This document shows, piece after piece, positions 1-6,546 of a DNA stretch of 33,242 nt. This DNA comes from Bacteroidales bacterium (lineage in GTDB: Bacteria; Bacteroidota; Bacteroidia; Bacteroidales; Muribaculaceae), in assembly GCA_029007645.1 (NCBI GenBank), contig JAQXIE010000082.1, forward strand, positions 1-33,242, written 5' to 3'. Within the stretch, counting starts at the first letter, position 1. Each line of letters opens with the position of its first letter. The position numbers were made by a program, and so were the translations under genes. The notes below the pieces were generated by a model. The model was not told where the DNA came from. It saw only the letters and a list, made by a program, of their open reading frames with translations, and searched no databases.

Positions 1-1118
1 ACGATAACCGTCGCGTGCTGTTTGTCGACGCCGATAAGGTGACGCCCGAAGTCGCCGCGCATTTCAAGAAATACCATATAGAGACGAGGCCTTACGACAG
101 TGTGACGGAATTTGTAGAGCAGCTGCCCAAAGAGACACGTCTGCTGCTTGATCCGGAGAAGACGGCCCGCGGCATCTACGACCATGTCAGCTGCACGACC
201 GTATTCGGCGGCTCGGCGGTAGCCAAACTCAAGAGTATCAAGAACGAGTCGATGATTCGCAGCGTGCGCATGGCCATGGAAAAGGATGGCGTGGCGCTGG
301 TGAAGTTCTTCATGATGGTCGAGAAGGAGTATCCTTCAGGCATGCTGACGGAATATGAGCTGGGCAAGCGGCTGCGCGCTTTGCGCCTCGCCGATCCGAC
401 TTGCGTCGACGAGAGTTTCGCTCCGATTTTAGGATGGAACGAGCATGGAGCGATCGTGCATTACGAGGCGACACCCGAAAGCGACATCCCCGTGGTCGGT
501 GACGGTCTGCTGCTGGTTGATTCGGGAGGCCAGTATGTCAACGGCACGACCGATATAACCCGTACGATTGCCCTGGGCACGCCGACGGCCGAACAGAAAC
601 ATGACTTCACTCTGGTGATGAAGGGTCACATTGCGCTCAGCACCGCCGTTTTCCCGGCCGGAACCACCGGTCACCAGCTTGATGTGCTGGCCCGTCAGTT
701 CCTCTGGAAGGAAGGCAAGGCATATTACCATGGCACGGGACACGGCGTGGGATTCTTCATCAACTGCCATGAAGGCCCGCAGAACTTCCGCCTCAACATC
801 AACCCCACTCCGCTGGAACCGGGAATGATCACCAGCAATGAGCCGGGACTCTATCTGGAAGGCCGCTACGGCATACGCTGCGAGAACCTGATCCTGACCA
901 AGAAGGCGATGGAGACGGAGTTCGGCACTTTCTACGATTTCGAGGAACTGACTCTCTTCCCCTTCGATCTGAGGCTGTTCGACACCTCGATCATGTCGGA
1001 TGCCGAGATCGAGTGGGTCAACAAATATCATACAGAGGTGCGCGAACGGCTCACGCCGATGCTCGACGCCGAGCAAGCGGCATGGCTCGCCGAAAAAACT
1101 CGCCCGCTAACAAGATAA
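1..1118 (+). CDS. pepP: Xaa-Pro aminopeptidase (M24 family), 3' part
   Basis: This is the C-terminal part of a metallo-aminopeptidase that removes N-terminal residues preceding proline. The reading frame is open from base 3, so the gene starts before the window and the GTG at 15 is not its start. The M24 pita-bread metal ligands are visible in order: the Asp of LLVDSGG, the Asp of GTTDITRT, the His of YHGTGHGVGF, the Glu of TSNEPGLYL and the Glu of IRCENL. The tail after the last ligand (a region rich in TLFPFDLR) is typical of the long, multi-domain Bacteroidales enzymes, in which creatinase-like N-terminal domains precede this catalytic domain. The protein is probably cytoplasmic. The family assignment is secure. 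The gene symbol is by analogy, and substrate preference cannot be read from the sequence. Confidence 0.9.
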   Translation, partial: DNRRVLFVDADKVTPEVAAHFKKYHIETRPYDSVTEFVEQLPKETRLLLDPEKTARGIYDHVSCTTVFGGSAVAKLKSIKNESMIRSVRMAMEKDGVALVKFFMMVEKEYPSGMLTEYELGKRLRALRLADPTCVDESFAPILGWNEHGAIVHYEATPESDIPVVGDGLLLVDSGGQYVNGTTDITRTIALGTPTAEQKHDFTLVMKGHIALSTAVFPAGTTGHQLDVLARQFLWKEGKAYYHGTGHGVGFFINCHEGPQNFRLNINPTPLEPGMITSNEPGLYLEGRYGIRCENLILTKKAMETEFGTFYDFEELTLFPFDLRLFDTSIMSDAEIEWVNKYHTEVRERLTPMLDAEQAAWLAEKTRPLTR

Positions 1119-1127
1119 TAACACGAG

Positions 1128-1181
1128 ATTCGCAAGGCAAGCTTGCGAGGTTTAAATTCGCAAGTAAACTTGCGAGGTTTA
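1128..1181 (+). repeat. Two tandem copies of a 26-27 bp palindromic unit
   Basis: Two head-to-tail copies (1128-1154 and 1156-1181) share the pattern ATTCGCAAG, a 4-5 base spacer, then CTTGCGAGGTTTA. CGCAAG and CTTGCG are complementary, so each copy can form a short hairpin. The unit sits just after the aminopeptidase stop codon. Further TTTAAAC-like stretches continue to about 1240, and a weaker inverted repeat (CAATTTT at 1245-1251, AAAATTG at 1262-1268) lies just before the next gene. It may act as a terminator or be a small dispersed repeat; the function is not known. Confidence 0.7.
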
Positions 1182-1282
1182 GAGCTGCCGCGGTAAACTT
1201 CTGTCCGGACGGTTAAACCTTTAAACACTTACACTTTTAAACCTCAATTTTCGCGAATGCAAAAATTGAATAAGATAAGACA

Positions 1283-1822
1283 ATGGCTATAATCAAAAGT
1301 GTACGGGGCTTCACCCCGAAAATCGGCAAGGATTGCTTCATTGCCGACAATGCCGTGATAGTCGGTGACGTGACTATCGGCGACGAATGCAGCATATGGT
1401 TCAGCACGGTGCTTCGCGGAGACGTGAACACCATTACCATCGGTAACCGCGTGAATATCCAGGACGGTTCGGTGCTGCACACGCTCTATGAAAAATCTAC
1501 TATCGAGATCGGCGATGACGTCTCGCTGGGGCACAATGTGGTGATTCACGGAGCGAAGATCCACGATTATGCGCTGATAGGTATGGGGGCAATAGTGATG
1601 GACAATGCCGTGGTGGGCGAAGGCGCGCTGGTAGCCGCCGGTTCGGTGGTGCTGAGCAACACCGTGATCGGTCCTCACGAGATGTGGGCCGGAGCGCCGG
1701 CCAAGTTCGTCAAGATGGTCGAGCCAGAGAAAGCCAAGGAGCTCAACGTCAAAATCGCCCACAACTACCTGATGTACAGCAAATGGTACAAGGACGACGA
1801 AAGCTCAGATCACGCTGATTGA
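1283..1822 (+). CDS. Gamma-carbonic anhydrase-like hexapeptide-repeat protein
   Basis: This 179-residue protein has a left-handed beta-helix fold and belongs to the YrdA/PaaY/CaiE-like gamma-carbonic anhydrase family. Successive hexapeptide turns run from about residue 20 to 140 (for example VGDVTIG, IQDGSV, IGDDVSLG, IGMGAIV, VGEGALV). The likely metal-binding histidines are His66, His84 and His89, in the usual arrangement DGSVLH and GHNVVIHG. A C-terminal helix follows (EKAKELNVKIAHNYLMYSKWY). Members are cytoplasmic trimers and bind Zn or Fe. Some hydrate CO2, while others show no measured activity. The start is the first ATG in a short AT-rich leader with no Shine-Dalgarno sequence. The last 14 codons are repeated downstream in a diverged copy (2103-2241). 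Confidence 0.88.
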   Translation: MAIIKSVRGFTPKIGKDCFIADNAVIVGDVTIGDECSIWFSTVLRGDVNTITIGNRVNIQDGSVLHTLYEKSTIEIGDDVSLGHNVVIHGAKIHDYALIGMGAIVMDNAVVGEGALVAAGSVVLSNTVIGPHEMWAGAPAKFVKMVEPEKAKELNVKIAHNYLMYSKWYKDDESSDHAD

Positions 1823-1911
1823 CAATAGGATGATTTTTGGACAGGAGCACAGGAGCCTTCATGGTCGCCACAGCTCCCATGATTTTCAACATTAAACATA
1901 AATCGCTGCAG
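1781..1911 (+). repeat. Direct repeat copy 1: 3' end of the gamma-CA gene
   Basis: This stretch runs from the codons for KWYKDDESSDHAD through the stop codon to the left arm of the downstream terminator. It recurs 322 bases later at 2103-2241. The two are clearly homologous but differ at scattered positions and by small indels. Copy 1 is continuous with the intact gene and its complete terminator, so it is the resident copy. Confidence 0.88.
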
Positions 1912-1936
1912 TCCCATCGGCCGCAGCGATTTTATT
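1900..1936 (+). terminator. Intrinsic terminator of the gamma-CA gene
   Basis: A 10-bp stem, AAATCGCTGC (1900-1909) pairing with GCAGCGATTT (1923-1932), encloses a 13-base loop and is followed by TTATTATTA. Its position 78 bases after the stop codon fits a Rho-independent terminator. Confidence 0.75.
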
Positions 1937-1995
1937 ATTAGAGTCTGCTGCTGATTAATTTTTTGAGATAAATTGGTCGTTCAATAATCATCGCT

Positions 1996-2033
1996 ATTAC
2001 TTAAAAATGCGGCTTGTCACACTTTTAAGTAAT
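1996..2033. repeat. 11-bp inverted repeat in the accessory gap
   Basis: ATTACTTAAAA (1996-2006) and TTTTAAGTAAT (2023-2033) are perfect inverted repeats separated by 16 bases. Flanking CGC/GCG bases extend the pairing with one bulged T. It lies between the two copies of the duplicated gene tail. It may be a vestigial mobile-element end or a regulatory hairpin; no gene is adjacent. Confidence 0.6.
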
Positions 2034-2071
2034 GCGAAGATAGTCCGAATTTTTCAAATTGCAAAGCAAAA

Positions 2072-2094
2072 CGGCTAAACATAGCCGCTTTTAT
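2072..2094 (+). terminator. Terminator-like hairpin without a gene
   Basis: CGGCTA (2072-2077) pairs with TAGCCG (2082-2087) around a 4-base loop. It is preceded by AAAA and followed by CTTTTATT. This has the form of an intrinsic terminator, but no open reading frame ends nearby, which suggests it is the remnant of a gene lost from this gap. Apart from this hairpin and the 11-bp inverted repeat, I see nothing coding between 1937 and 2102. Confidence 0.5.
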
Positions 2095-2102
2095 TGCTCA
2101 AA

Positions 2103-2241
2103 AAATGGTACAAGAACGATGAAAGCCCAGATCACACTGATTGACAATGGGATGTTTTTTGGACAGGAGCACAGGAATGACAGGAGCCGTCATGGTCGTC
2201 ACAGCTCTCATGATTTTAGTATATAACCTTAATCGCTGCAG
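2103..2241 (+). pseudogene. Direct repeat copy 2: orphan 3' end of a gamma-CA gene
   Basis: This is a diverged second copy of 1781-1911. It begins with in-frame codons for KWYKNDESPDHTD and a stop, with no gene body upstream, so it is a gene-tail fragment. It carries an internal insertion relative to copy 1 (an extra AATGACAGG-type stretch near 2176). It stops matching inside the terminator, where the right arm is replaced by unrelated AT-rich sequence leading to the ATPase promoter. The base differences fall partly at third codon positions, as expected if this tail came from a related strain's gene rather than from a recent local duplication. Confidence 0.8.
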
Positions 2242-2295
2242 TACTTTATTGAACTTACTTTACTGCATATAGCCATTCGGTATTATACTTCTAAA

Positions 2296-2336
2296 TTTGG
2301 ACATAATCGAAATTTACTGTAAATTTGCAGTAAATT
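2296..2336 (+). promoter_or_regulatory. Bacteroidetes promoter with overlapping palindromic operator
   Basis: A TTTG at 2296-2299 and a TAAATTTG at 2320-2327 are 20 bases apart, matching the Bacteroides -33/-7 consensus. The -7 box forms the centre of an inverted repeat: AATTTACTG (2311-2319) and CAGTAAATT (2328-2336), extendable to 12 of 13 pairs with the flanking TCGA/ACGA. A palindrome over the -7 box and predicted start site suggests repressor control. The ATPase ATG follows at 2347. The same core recurs after the gene at 3631-3656. Confidence 0.65.
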
Positions 2337-2346
2337 ACGAATTGAT

Positions 2347-3615
2347 ATGGAACGTAACGAATATATAGCGAGACCAACGTACCTTGAAAAGCTGATAGTC
2401 AGGCGAGATAACGGTGAAGTAAAAGTTATAACAGGACCAAGACGCTGCGGTAAGTCTTGGCTTCTGTCACATATCTATAGGGATTACCTTGTATCGCAAG
2501 GAGTGTCGCCTCTAAACATAATCAGCATTGATTTTGACAAGGATGACGAGAAGTATGATTTTGATATCCTGAACATTGCCGATCTTAAAAAGCATATATA
2601 TGGCAGAATAACCGACGATTCTCAGAGTTACTACGTTTTTTTTGATGAAATACAGGAACTTCCCGATTTCGAGCGCTTTGTTAATGGATTGTCGTCTCAC
2701 GATAATATTGATGTATATGTGACCGGTAGCAATTCGAGGATGCTGTCGAGCGATATTCGTACCATCTTTCGAGGGCGTGGTGATGAGATACAGGTATATC
2801 CGCTATCATTCCGAGAGTATTGTAAGAATCAGCAAAGGCATCCTCGTGATTTATGGAGAGAATACACCACATTCGGAGGTATGCCGCGTCTTTTGCATTA
2901 TAATAATGATGAACAAAAGATTGAATACCTGAACCGGCTGTGGCAAAAAACGTATTTTGACGATGTTATCGAACGATATGGCATCAAGAATGCCAACGCT
3001 CTTGAAGGATTGGCCCGATGTCTGTGCAGTTCAATCGGTTCTCTTACGAATCCGTCGCGGCTGGCCAATTCCATTCTTTCTCTACAGCATGTAAAGATTG
3101 ACTCCGAGACTGTAGTGAAATATATTACATATCTGCAGGACGCATATTTGTTCGAGAGTGCGGAGCGGTACGATGTGAAAGGCAAACGCTATTTTGAGTC
3201 GATTAAAAAATACTATTCGATAGATGTTGGGTTGAGGAATGCATTACTTAATTTCCGACAGCAGGAGCCTACTCATATTATGGAAAACATTATTTTCAAT
3301 CATTTGAAAACGATGGGCTTTCTTGTTGATGTGGGCGTGATAGAGGATCGAAAGATGATGAATGGCAAGTCCACTTATACTCAAAGGGAAATAGACTTTA
3401 TTGCAAACAAGGCGTCGACGCGATATTATATCCAGTCCGCATATAGCATCCCGAACGAAGAGAAATTGCAACAGGAACTGGCTTCGTTACTAAAAGTGCC
3501 TGATTCCTTCAAGAAGATAGTCGTTATGGGCGACGATATAGTTCCTTATTTCGATGACAATGGAATATACTTTATCGGCATTATGGATTTTCTACTGCGA
3601 GATCTGTGGCAATAA
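2347..3615 (+). CDS. AAA ATPase with DUF4143 (AAA_14 family)
   Basis: This 422-residue ATP-binding protein belongs to the AAA_14/DUF4143 family, which is abundant and often strain-specific in Bacteroidetes. The Walker A motif GPRRCGKS is at residues 30-37, Walker B VFFDEIQ at about 97-103, the sensor-like TGSNSRM at 126-132, and the family signature PLSFREY at 152-158. The C-terminal DUF4143 part ends in a restriction-endonuclease-like segment with QREIDFIA (Glu348-x-Asp350). The cellular role of the family is not established. Codon use differs from the neighbours (many ATA, AGA and AT-ending codons) and the region is AT-richer, which points to acquisition. It stands alone, with its own promoter and palindromes on both sides. 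The family call is secure; any defence or toxin-like role would be speculation. Confidence 0.9.
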   Translation: MERNEYIARPTYLEKLIVRRDNGEVKVITGPRRCGKSWLLSHIYRDYLVSQGVSPLNIISIDFDKDDEKYDFDILNIADLKKHIYGRITDDSQSYYVFFDEIQELPDFERFVNGLSSHDNIDVYVTGSNSRMLSSDIRTIFRGRGDEIQVYPLSFREYCKNQQRHPRDLWREYTTFGGMPRLLHYNNDEQKIEYLNRLWQKTYFDDVIERYGIKNANALEGLARCLCSSIGSLTNPSRLANSILSLQHVKIDSETVVKYITYLQDAYLFESAERYDVKGKRYFESIKKYYSIDVGLRNALLNFRQQEPTHIMENIIFNHLKTMGFLVDVGVIEDRKMMNGKSTYTQREIDFIANKASTRYYIQSAYSIPNEEKLQQELASLLKVPDSFKKIVVMGDDIVPYFDDNGIYFIGIMDFLLRDLWQ

Positions 3616-3623
3616 CTGAATTC

Positions 3624-3663
3624 AAATCGGAATTTACTGTAAATTTGCAGTAAATTCCGATTT
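3624..3663. repeat. Perfect 16-bp inverted repeat after the ATPase gene
   Basis: AAATCGGAATTTACTG (3624-3639) and its exact complement (3648-3663) surround the 8-base centre TAAATTTG. Bases 3631-3656 are identical to 2311-2336 in front of the gene. Here no TTTG lies at -33 spacing, so it probably works as a terminator hairpin, a binding site or a cassette boundary rather than a promoter. The remaining bases to 3759 show nothing recognisable. Confidence 0.8.
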
Positions 3664-3759
3664 GGGTATATTACAGCATTGCCTTTCTCTTTCCAGCCTT
3701 CGTGTCAGAGACAATTAAAAGCGACTCCTCAGTTGGCAGGGGCTTCAGGGTTGACGGGG

Positions 3760-4488
3760 TCAATTGGATTTGGCGGCGAATTCGGTTTTGGCTTTGGCGA
3801 GCTGTTTCTGAAATCCGGGATTGGCATGCAGCAGGCCGACGACGGCGGAACCGGTGACGCGGCCCGCATCGACATCGCTCTGGTGATGTGCACCGCAGAT
3901 TACGCGGCTTTCACCCATCTCATAACCGCGTTTCATAATCTCCTTAGCACGCGCGGGATTGATCTCGGACAGCACGATAGCCGTGGCCCAGCCTATCGAG
4001 GTGTGGCCCGATGGATATGAACCATTGTTACGGAGACCCGGTTCGTCGTTAGGCGTGAGTGACGGTTCGTTATACATCATGAAGGGACGTGGGCGCATAT
4101 ATTTGACCTTAGCATCGCGAGTGGCCAGATCGCCGGCATCCTCCTTCATATTGTTGATAAGTTTGTAGATTTCGGGAGCGTTCTCCTTGGTGAGTTTCAT
4201 GCCAAATGCTTTGCTGAAAGTGCGGTCGAGCCATCCTTCCGACAGATCGGCATCGATGATAGCCTGTTTGCCGCGTGGGGTGTCACGCACGCTTTTGCCC
4301 CACTCGTAGCGTTCGCGGTCATAGGCCATGCGTGCCGAACCGGCCTCGGGAGGCGCCGGAAGCATTACGAGACTGTTCACTACCTCATCAGCGGTGAGAT
4401 AATATTTATTGGGATCCGTAGTGTGGTCCTGAGCCACGGCAAGCATGCCAACCAACAGCATCGACAGCATCAATGAAAGTTTTTTCAT
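3760..4488 (-). CDS. Secreted class A acid phosphatase (PAP2 superfamily)
   Basis: This 242-residue phosphomonoesterase resembles the class A non-specific acid phosphatases (PhoN/PhoC). The PAP2 signature is complete: K127-x6-R134-P135 (within KVKYMRPRP), P159-SGH162 (in GSYPSGHTS), and S194-R195-x5-H201-x3-D205 (SRVICGAHHQSD). His162 and His201 are the expected catalytic pair. The N-terminus (MKKLSLMLSMLLVGMLAVAQ) is a signal peptide with probable cleavage after Ala19 or Gln20, so the enzyme acts in the periplasm. It is transcribed away from rpsU and towards the ATPase island. The length is normal for the family. The physiological substrate is unknown. Confidence 0.9.
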   Translation of the reverse strand: MKKLSLMLSMLLVGMLAVAQDHTTDPNKYYLTADEVVNSLVMLPAPPEAGSARMAYDRERYEWGKSVRDTPRGKQAIIDADLSEGWLDRTFSKAFGMKLTKENAPEIYKLINNMKEDAGDLATRDAKVKYMRPRPFMMYNEPSLTPNDEPGLRNNGSYPSGHTSIGWATAIVLSEINPARAKEIMKRGYEMGESRVICGAHHQSDVDAGRVTGSAVVGLLHANPGFQKQLAKAKTEFAAKSN

Positions 4489-4571
4489 ACATTATTACTT
4501 CTAAAATTTAAACATTTTTACTGTTATAACTACAAATCAAAAGGGATTATTCAGAAAATTTGAAAAAATAT

Positions 4572-4602
4572 TTTGTCAGTACGCCAACTTTATATAATTT
4601 TG
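4572..4602 (+). promoter_or_regulatory. rpsU promoter
   Basis: TTTG at 4572-4575 and TAATTTTG at 4595-4602 are separated by 19 bases. This is a full match to the Bacteroides sigma-ABfr consensus and the best promoter in the window. It predicts a leader of about 65 bases. Confidence 0.8.
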
Positions 4603-4617
4603 CAGCGCAAAAGTGTG

Positions 4618-4634
4618 CACATCACAATGATGTG
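4618..4634 (+). promoter_or_regulatory. Hairpin in the rpsU leader
   Basis: CACATCA (4618-4624) pairs perfectly with TGATGTG (4628-4634) around a CAA loop, within the predicted 5' untranslated region of rpsU. Autoregulation by ribosomal proteins often uses leader hairpins, but this one matches no named motif that I recognise. The bases between it and the ATG are A-rich and hold no nearby Shine-Dalgarno sequence. Confidence 0.4.
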
Positions 4635-4676
4635 GACTTAAAAACAGGAATAAAACAAAAAAATTAATATCAAAAC

Positions 4677-4868
4677 ATGATTATCGTACAGGTAAAGGAA
4701 GGCGAGAACATCGAGAAAGCGCTTAAGAAATTCAAGCGCAAATTTGAAAAGACAGGCATCATCCGCGAGCTTCGCAGCCGTCAGGCATTTGAGAAGCCGT
4801 CGATCACGAACCGCAAGAAGATGGTTAAGGCCATCTACGTACAGCAGCTTCGTCAGGCCGAGCAGTAA
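4677..4868 (+). CDS. rpsU: 30S ribosomal protein bS21
   Basis: This 63-residue basic protein of the small ribosomal subunit is full length for the family. It starts MIIVQVKEGE and has the bS21 core (IEKALKKFKRKFEKTG, then ELRSRQAFEKPS). The C-terminal KAIYVQQLRQ carries Tyr54. As I recall the structural work on Flavobacterium ribosomes, a tyrosine at this place in bS21 helps sequester the anti-Shine-Dalgarno tail of 16S rRNA, which fits the general lack of Shine-Dalgarno sequences in this window. It has a strong consensus promoter and is followed by a 9-bp hairpin before xerC. Confidence 0.97.
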   Translation: MIIVQVKEGENIEKALKKFKRKFEKTGIIRELRSRQAFEKPSITNRKKMVKAIYVQQLRQAEQ

Positions 4869-4894
4869 TCGCCATTTACATGACCGAATACGAG

Positions 4895-4924
4895 CGGTAT
4901 GGATCAGCAGGTCCATACCGTTTC
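4895..4924 (+). terminator. Hairpin between rpsU and xerC
   Basis: CGGTATGGA (4895-4903) and TCCATACCG (4912-4920) form a perfect 9-bp stem with an 8-base loop, followed only by TTTC. It begins 26 bases after the rpsU stop and ends 33 bases before the xerC start. It could be a weak terminator or an mRNA-end stabiliser that lets rpsU be expressed far above the recombinase gene. Confidence 0.55.
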
Positions 4925-4953
4925 AGCGTGCATATCAGTAAACGTGACAGCAA

Positions 4954-5853
4954 GTGAACCCGGGTGAATTCGGACGATATCTCAGGCTGGAGCTGAACCG
5001 GAGCGAGCACACGGTGTCGGCCTATCTCGGCGACATCGGTCAATTCGCCGACTGGCTTGGCTGCGAGGGAGCCGAGCTGGTAGGCCCCGGGAAGGTAAGC
5101 CCGAACGATATCCGCGACTGGCTGGGCTCATTGGCAGCCTCGGGAGAATCACCTGCCTCCCTGCGCCGCAAGACCCAGAGCTTGCGGGCATTGTTCCGCT
5201 GGGCCATGCGCCGCGGCCTGACGGATAGCAATCCGGCTGCGGAAGTGACGCTCTCCAAGCTGCCCCGTCGGCTCCCCGACATCGTCAAGGCCGATGAGAT
5301 GGAAGCATTGCTCGATTTCGATCCGGGCCAGGATTTCCATATGTGCCGGCTGCACCTGTGCCTGGCCATGATTTACGGATTAGGCCTGCGCCAGGCCGAG
5401 CTCCTGAGCCTGACGGATGCCGACATACGCCGCTCGGCGCAAGGAGATGAGTTGCGCGTGACCGGAAAAGGGAACAAGGAGCGCATCTTGCCGCTGCCCG
5501 AAGAACTGGCAGCGGAAATCGCACGCTGGCAGCAAGTGCGCGACCGGCGATACCCCGATCTTGCCACGCCGAAACCGCTGATAGCCGGAGCGCGCGGAGC
5601 CATCAACAAAGCCACGCTCTACCAGTCCGTGAGGCAAGCGCTAAGCGGCACATCGGCCGCTCGTAAAAGTCCGCATGTGCTGCGGCATTCGTTCGCCACG
5701 GCACTGCTGGCAAACGGAGCGAATCTCGATGCCGTCCGACAGCTGCTGGGGCATGTGTCGCTCTCCACGACCCAGATTTATACGCACCTTTCGATGACCG
5801 AGTTACGTCAGGCCTACGATGCCGCACATCCCAGGGCCGAAAAAAAAGATTGA
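4954..5853 (+). CDS. xerC: Tyrosine recombinase XerC/XerD family
   Basis: This 299-residue site-specific recombinase has an N-terminal SAM-like core-binding domain (about residues 1-85) and a C-terminal catalytic domain (about 105-290). All active-site residues are present: Arg146 (GLRQAE), Lys172 (TGKGNKERILPL), His241 and Arg244 (HVLRHSFATALL), His267 (LLGHVSLSTTQIYTHL) and the nucleophile Tyr276. The start is GTG, because an in-frame TGA lies three codons upstream and no other good start is near. A position between rpsU and hpf is conserved in Bacteroidales and argues for a housekeeping chromosome-dimer resolvase rather than a phage integrase. Which Xer partner it corresponds to is less certain. 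Confidence 0.92.
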   Translation: MNPGEFGRYLRLELNRSEHTVSAYLGDIGQFADWLGCEGAELVGPGKVSPNDIRDWLGSLAASGESPASLRRKTQSLRALFRWAMRRGLTDSNPAAEVTLSKLPRRLPDIVKADEMEALLDFDPGQDFHMCRLHLCLAMIYGLGLRQAELLSLTDADIRRSAQGDELRVTGKGNKERILPLPEELAAEIARWQQVRDRRYPDLATPKPLIAGARGAINKATLYQSVRQALSGTSAARKSPHVLRHSFATALLANGANLDAVRQLLGHVSLSTTQIYTHLSMTELRQAYDAAHPRAEKKD

Positions 5854-5890
5854 ATCTTTTGTGTTATTTTTTGCGCATTCCATTAACATT

Positions 5891-5915
5891 ATAACAAGTT
5901 TTTTTGTTATATTTG
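5891..5915 (+). promoter_or_regulatory. Candidate hpf promoter with overlapping inverted repeat
   Basis: TATATTTG at 5908-5915 fits the -7 consensus TAnnTTTG; no TTTG is found at the right -33 distance. It overlaps a perfect 7-bp inverted repeat, ATAACAA (5891-5897) and TTGTTAT (5904-5910), which could be an operator. A palindrome AAAAGATT-G-AATCTTTT at 5844-5860 spans the xerC stop codon. Confidence 0.5.
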
Positions 5916-6006
5916 TGAACGCAATACCGGCATGAGGATCAAACCGAAGGCAGGAATTGCTCCATTACGAACCGGATGGCTCATGCCATCCATAAAACCC
6001 AAAGTT

Positions 6007-6303
6007 ATGGAAGCCAAAATCAATGCGATTCATTTCGACATCACCGACAAGCTGGTGAACTTCATCAACAAGAAGATAGACAAACTTTGTCGCCGGTTCG
6101 ACGCCGTGACAGCAGCCGAAGTAAATCTTAAGGTTGTAAAGCCGGAAACTTCCATGAACAAAGAAGCTTCGGTCAAGCTGACCATCCCCCAGTGTGCGGA
6201 TCTGTACGCATCGAAGACGGCAGACACATTCGAAGAGGCAATCGACCTGTGCCTCAACGCGCTGGAACCGCAGTTGGCCAAAAACAAGGATAAAGGCAAC
6301 TAA
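6007..6303 (+). CDS. hpf: Ribosome hibernation-promoting factor (short HPF/RaiA family)
   Basis: This 98-residue protein binds the 30S decoding region and inactivates ribosomes in slow growth. It starts MEAKINAIHFDITDKL and shows the beta-alpha-beta-beta-beta-alpha S30AE fold. Features include IDKLCRRFDAVTAAEVNL, a central strand with VKLTIPQCADLYASKTADTFEEAID and the terminal helix LCLNALEPQLAKNKDK. There is no long C-terminal dimerisation domain, so this is the short form. The frame is open for 25 more codons upstream to an ATG at 5932, but that extension is unlike the family, so I chose 6007. It is the third gene of rpsU-xerC-hpf. The stop codon directly abuts the structured element at 6304. 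Confidence 0.92.
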   Translation: MEAKINAIHFDITDKLVNFINKKIDKLCRRFDAVTAAEVNLKVVKPETSMNKEASVKLTIPQCADLYASKTADTFEEAIDLCLNALEPQLAKNKDKGN

Positions 6304-6337
6304 GAGCTTGTTCCTTAAAATTTCAGGGCCGTAGGGG

Positions 6338-6429
6338 CGGCGATTTTTGAGCAGATTTTGCGAGTCGAAGAGGGAGCGATGCCAGCATCGTGACCGATGA
6401 GATCTCGCGAAATATGCCAAAAAGCGCCG
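6338..6429. other. Nested stem-loop inside the TIR element
   Basis: Three stems lie inside one another: 6338-6349 (CGGCGATTTTTG) with 6418-6429, 11 of 12 pairs; 6356-6364 (TTTTGCGAG) with 6404-6412, 8 of 9 pairs; and an inner hairpin CGATGC-CA-GCATCG at 6377-6390. This amount of ordered pairing is unlikely by chance in 92 bases. It may act as RNA, as a single-stranded DNA hairpin recognised by a transposase, or both. It matches no RNA family known to me. Confidence 0.6.
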
Positions 6430-6546
6430 GGCATTGGTAATTAATTTTAAGGCTTACAAGTCAATTTAAAAGCTAATGGTGAAACATTCACAAATATCAA
6501 TAAATCGTGTTCCTCAGAATGTCAAGAGCGTCAGAGGGTAAAAATG

